Source: Tardiphaga sp. (GTDB lineage Bacteria > Pseudomonadota > Alphaproteobacteria > Rhizobiales > Xanthobacteraceae). Taken from it: DNA of 5,333 nt. The position numbers and the translations under genes were made by a program. Below are positions 2,715-5,333 of the stretch, one piece after another. Numbering within the stretch: the stretch's first letter is position 1; each line of letters begins with the position of its first letter. The notes under the pieces are model-generated. The model saw nothing but the letters and a program-made list of their open reading frames with translations. It was not told the DNA's origin and did not search any database. The stretch is taken from NCBI GenBank assembly GCA_028290765.1, contig JAQGJF010000184.1:1-5333 (forward strand). The letters are read 5' to 3'.

Positions 2715-5333
2715 ATGCTGAACTCCGCTAATGGCTTTACCGGGTTGATCGACGTTCCGGCCGACTATCAGGCTCATCACCTGATCCCCCAGCAATTGTC
2801 CCAGAACTCGTTCCTGAAGCAGCTCGGCGGCCTCGTCGACTTGAACGATTTTGCCACCAACGGCATTGCGTTGCCGCGCGACGTGGCGACCGCCCTGAGC
2901 GGCGGCCAGACGCCTCATCTCGGCTCGCACCCGGCCTACACCAGTTTCATCCAGAACCTGCTCGACACCGCGACGTCCCCTTACGATCCGAGCGTCCCGC
3001 TGACGCCTGCGGAGAGCACCGAACTTGCCGGCCGCGTCAATTCGATCCAGGCCTATTCGCGGATGGCGATGTCGGGCTTGCTGCCGGATTCGGCGGCGAC
3101 GCCGGGCGGGCGGTTGCCGTTGAACGCCCGGGATCCGATGATTCCGTCGAACGATCCGGCCGACGTCCGGGCCTACTTTCAACAATTGCAATCGGATCTG
3201 CAGAGCAAGGGCTTCACCACGCCGGAGAGCCTCGATCGGCTGGTCGATTTTCCGCGCTACGAACTGCTCAATCAGGCGAATGCGTTCGACCCGAATCTCA
3301 CGGCAGCGCAGCGCGGCGATCTTGCGCGCAACGTCGATGACGTCCGCGCGTCGCTCGATGCCAGCGGGCGGACTGATCTCACCAGCGGGCTGAACGACGC
3401 CGGGCGCGGTCGCTACACGCTGAGCGGGTCGACACAATCCAGTGCCCCTGCCAGTGCCCCTGCCGGTGCCAGTCCGGAACTGCTGCAAGGGGTCGAGAGT
3501 GCGACCGGGCGATCCTTGGCGACGGGACTGACCGCGCCGGAAAGCCTGGGAACGATCGGATCGTCCGAGCTTGCGCCGCTCAATACCGTGGCGCCGCGCG
3601 ACGTAGCGACCCTGCCGCAGATCGAGCAGCCCGCGCTGTTGCCGGACGCGGCTCCCATCATCCGGGACAACTCCACCATCCCGACTATCCAGGACAATCC
3701 CATTGTCCAGAACGATCCCATCGTTCAGGACAATCAGGCCTCGGTCCGGAATACGATCACGGACATGCCGGAGACGCGCGCCCCCGGTATCGCGGAGGTG
3801 CCAGAGACCGGCACGGTGCTGCCCGAAACCACCGCGCCTTCGGAACTTCCGTCGACCTCGCCGGCAGCGCGCGAGGGTGCACCCGTCGCCGACACGCCGC
3901 GGGCACCCGTGTCGTCCGAGCTTGCCGACGTGCCGCGGGCTCCAGTGTCCGAGGCTCCGGCCGAAATCACCGGCGCTGCGACCGGGCGGTTCACGCCGAA
4001 TTTCGTCGGCGTGATCAGCCAATCGCCGACGGCGTCGAAGATCTTCACCGGCGCCGGCGTGCTCGGCGCCGCCGGCCTCGCCGCCGACGCGGGGATCACC
4101 GGCTACAATGCCTATCAGCTCTACAATCAAGGAGACACGCTGGGCGCCGGCCACGAGGTCGCCGGTTTCGGCGGCCGGCTGAGCGGCTCGCTGACCGGCG
4201 CGTATCTGCTGGGCGAAGCCGGCGCATTTGGCGGGCCGTGGGGCGCGCTGGGTGGGGCCATCGTTGGCGGCATCGGCGGCGCCATCCTCGGCGATAAAGG
4301 CGTCAAGACGCTGTATGACAGCCTCACCGGCTATCAGCCGCCAACGGCCACTTCGTCGCCGGGTTGGCCGGATCAGTTCGCCGCCGAGTTCGATCAGAAC
4401 AATGGTGGCGCACCGTTCAGCGATCCGATGACCGGCTTCCAGGCGGAAAGCCAGGCCGATTACGATGCGCGGCGGCAATCCTATGTCGATTCGAAAATGG
4501 CGGATCAGGCGAGCCAGGGGCAGCAGCTGATGGATTCGCTGCGCCTGATGCCTGGCGTCGATTCAAATGCGCTGGCTCAGAACCCCGCCGTGGGCGCACC
4601 GGCTGCGGCGAGTCCGACGCCGCCGGCGGTCGACGCGCAAAATGGCCTCGACGGGGCGAACGCAACTGCGCCGCTGCCCGCCGTAGAGTCGGTGCAGCCC
4701 GCTCCGATCGATTCCGCGCCGGCGGAAATGTCGGCGCCGTCGCTGACCTCCACCGAGTTCGCGCCGCCGACGCTTCCGGACCAGCCGTCCGGCTTCGGTG
4801 CGACGCTGCCGAGTTTCAACCTTTCGACCACGCCTGCGACGGAGCAGCCGTTGCCGGCCGCTCCGGAACCCGCGGCCTTGCCGGCCGCGATCGATCCCGC
4901 GCCAGCGGAAATGTCGGCGCCGTCGCTGACCTCCGCCGAGTTCGCACCGCCGACGCTTCCGGACCAGCCGTCCGGCTTCACTCCGACAATGCCGAGTTTC
5001 GACCTGAATTCGGGGTTCAACACAGGCCTCAATTCCGGCCTGGACACCGGCATTGGAAGCTTCAACAGCGGCATCAATTCGGGCTTCAATAGCGGCCTCA
5101 ACTCGAGCTTCAACAGCGGCATCAATTCGAGCTTCGACAGCGGTATCAACTCGAGCTTCGACAGCGGCATCAACTCGAGCTTCAACAGCGGTATCAATTC
5201 GAGCTTCGACAGCGGCATCAATTCGAGCTTCGACAGCGGCCTCAATTCGAGCTTCAACAGCGGCATCAATTCCAGCTTCGACAGCGGTTCGAGTTCGTCT
5301 TCGAGCCTCAGCGATTTCGGCGACAGCAGCTTC
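2715..5333 (+). CDS. Large AHH-nuclease toxin-like protein with glycine zipper and octapeptide-repeat tail (3' end outside window)
   Basis: The frame is open for all 873 codons and runs off the window end. Residues 18-85 match the AHH nuclease family (HNH/Endonuclease VII fold): AHHLIP (20-25), DLNDFATNGIALP (42-54) and HLGSHPAYTSFI (68-79). H21/H22, N49, H68 and H72 are the likely metal-binding or catalytic residues, so DNA or RNA cleavage is expected. Residues ~100-240 look helical and soluble (PADVRAYFQQLQSDLQSKGF) and I do not recognise them. About 245-435 is a Pro/Ala/Ser/Thr-rich linker with small internal repeats (SAPA at 3441-3464; IQDNPI/VQNDPI/VQDN at 3687-3734; ADTPRAPVSSEL/ADVPRAPVSEA at 3888-3953). 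About 443-533 is a glycine-zipper hydrophobic region (GPWGALGGAIVGGIGGAILG) resembling membrane-inserting parts of toxins. After another Ala/Pro linker come a duplicated 38-residue module (665-702, 726-763) and an 8-residue repeat array (764-858). There is no N-terminal signal peptide and no RTX, PAAR, VgrG, RHS or LXG element. The immunity-like gene is directly upstream. Confidence 0.85.
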   Translation, partial: MLNSANGFTGLIDVPADYQAHHLIPQQLSQNSFLKQLGGLVDLNDFATNGIALPRDVATALSGGQTPHLGSHPAYTSFIQNLLDTATSPYDPSVPLTPAESTELAGRVNSIQAYSRMAMSGLLPDSAATPGGRLPLNARDPMIPSNDPADVRAYFQQLQSDLQSKGFTTPESLDRLVDFPRYELLNQANAFDPNLTAAQRGDLARNVDDVRASLDASGRTDLTSGLNDAGRGRYTLSGSTQSSAPASAPAGASPELLQGVESATGRSLATGLTAPESLGTIGSSELAPLNTVAPRDVATLPQIEQPALLPDAAPIIRDNSTIPTIQDNPIVQNDPIVQDNQASVRNTITDMPETRAPGIAEVPETGTVLPETTAPSELPSTSPAAREGAPVADTPRAPVSSELADVPRAPVSEAPAEITGAATGRFTPNFVGVISQSPTASKIFTGAGVLGAAGLAADAGITGYNAYQLYNQGDTLGAGHEVAGFGGRLSGSLTGAYLLGEAGAFGGPWGALGGAIVGGIGGAILGDKGVKTLYDSLTGYQPPTATSSPGWPDQFAAEFDQNNGGAPFSDPMTGFQAESQADYDARRQSYVDSKMADQASQGQQLMDSLRLMPGVDSNALAQNPAVGAPAAASPTPPAVDAQNGLDGANATAPLPAVESVQPAPIDSAPAEMSAPSLTSTEFAPPTLPDQPSGFGATLPSFNLSTTPATEQPLPAAPEPAALPAAIDPAPAEMSAPSLTSAEFAPPTLPDQPSGFTPTMPSFDLNSGFNTGLNSGLDTGIGSFNSGINSGFNSGLNSSFNSGINSSFDSGINSSFDSGINSSFNSGINSSFDSGINSSFDSGLNSSFNSGINSSFDSGSSSSSSLSDFGDSSF
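2766..2969 (+). other. AHH nuclease domain (residues 18-85)
   Basis: The key positions are A20-H21-H22-L23-I24-P25, N49-G50, L53-P54, H68, H72 and Y75. In the AHH family the paired histidines, the Asn-Gly/Leu-Pro strand and the later His residues build the beta-beta-alpha metal-binding nuclease site, and all are present here, so the domain looks catalytically intact. It is unusual that it occupies the extreme N-terminus. Confidence 0.82.
4041..4313 (+). other. Glycine-zipper hydrophobic segment of the toxin (about residues 443-533)
   Basis: The segment opens with GAGVLGAAGLAADAG, passes a short polar part (GYNAYQLYNQGD), then has a second Gly/Ala-rich block ending in GALGGAIVGGIGGAILGDKG. 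Gly at 4-residue spacing between Ala/Ile/Val/Leu suits helix packing in a membrane. Comparable regions occur in polymorphic toxins and in glycine-zipper proteins, where membrane insertion or translocation is suspected; for this protein that role is inferred. Confidence 0.65.
4707..4820 (+). repeat. 114-bp direct repeat, copy 1 (38-residue module)
   Basis: Encodes residues 665-702, IDSAPAEMSAPSLTSTEF followed by APPTLPDQPSGFGATLPSFN. It matches the copy 183 bases downstream at 32 of 38 residues without any gap. Low-complexity Pro/Ser/Ala content suggests an extended linker rather than a folded domain. Confidence 0.9.
4890..5003 (+). repeat. 114-bp direct repeat, copy 2 (38-residue module)
   Basis: Encodes residues 726-763, with six substitutions against copy 1 (S to P, T to A, G-A to T-P, L to M, N to D). 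It runs straight into the octapeptide array; in copy 1 the position after SFN instead leads into an STTPATEQPLP linker, so the duplication seems to end at SF(N/D). Confidence 0.9.
5004..5288 (+). repeat. 24-bp tandem repeat array coding for INSSFDSG-type octapeptides
   Basis: Twelve consecutive units at residues 764-858, eleven of 8 residues and one of 7 (IGSFNSG at 780-786). The consensus is (I/L)-N-S-S-F-(D/N)-S-G. The first units are more divergent (LNSGFNTG, LNSGLDTG) and the later ones nearly identical at DNA level, as expected of an array growing by unequal exchange or slippage. After the array the frame continues with a Ser run and LSDFGDSSF to the window edge. The half-units (x-N/D-S-G/S) recall the N-x-G-x-N-x-G pattern of mycobacterial PPE-MPTR repeats. 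They are not RTX nonapeptides (no GGxGxD). Confidence 0.92.

Noticed and set aside
2586..4478. 630-codon open frame on the minus strand, the longest closed ORF in the window
   Set aside because: It is the antisense shadow of the AHH-toxin gene: Arg/Gly/Ala-rich with no recognisable family. The + strand frame over the same DNA has a ribosome binding site, an intact nuclease signature and operon context.
4577..5269. 230-codon minus-strand frame starting with KLELMPLSKLELIPL-type repeats
   Set aside because: The repetitive product is just the reverse complement of the 24-bp octapeptide array; the + frame is continuous with the toxin gene.
5004..5288. Repeat array considered as CRISPR or as RTX calcium-binding repeats
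   Set aside because: Units are contiguous 24-mers in frame with no unique spacers, and the translation lacks GGxGxD nonapeptides.

Overview
The window looks like chromosomal DNA from a GC-rich alphaproteobacterium. The C-terminal sequence of the DNA polymerase III alpha subunit resembles Rhizobiales proteins such as those of Bradyrhizobium and Rhodopseudomonas. That placement is by recall, not by a search. All supported genes are on the + strand.

Layout: (1) positions 3-485 hold the 3' end of dnaE, a core replication gene. (2) Positions 486-624 hold a both-ends-truncated fragment of an HlyD-type membrane fusion protein (type I secretion). (3) Positions 625-1165 are a poorly coding stretch with two doubtful small ORFs and a perfect 16-bp tandem repeat. 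It reads as a decayed or rearranged junction between core and accessory DNA. (4) From 1176 to the window end there is a tightly packed three-gene cassette: a DUF4261-like protein (1176-1955), an Imm11/DUF1629-like immunity protein (1969-2712), and a very long open frame from 2715 that is still open at 5333, giving at least 873 residues.

The long gene begins with an AHH-type nuclease domain of the HNH/Endonuclease VII superfamily (AHHLIP at residues 20-25, NG at 49-50, LP at 53-54, H68, H72, Y75). It continues through a Pro/Ala/Thr-rich linker, a glycine-zipper hydrophobic segment (about residues 443-533), a duplicated 38-residue module, and a run of twelve mostly 8-residue repeats of the type INSSFDSG. 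A toxin domain beside an Imm11-like gene points to a polymorphic-toxin style toxin/immunity cassette. Having the nuclease at the N-terminus of the large protein, with the immunity gene upstream, is the reverse of the usual arrangement (delivery domains first, toxin last, immunity gene downstream).

The three genes are separated by 13 and 2 bases, each with a good ribosome binding site, so they probably form one translationally coupled operon. The DUF4261 protein may be an additional immunity, chaperone or adaptor factor; that is inference. How the toxin leaves the cell cannot be read here. The HlyD scrap and the unstructured Ser/Asn/Gly/Asp-rich tail make type I secretion one possibility, but the C-terminus lies outside the window.
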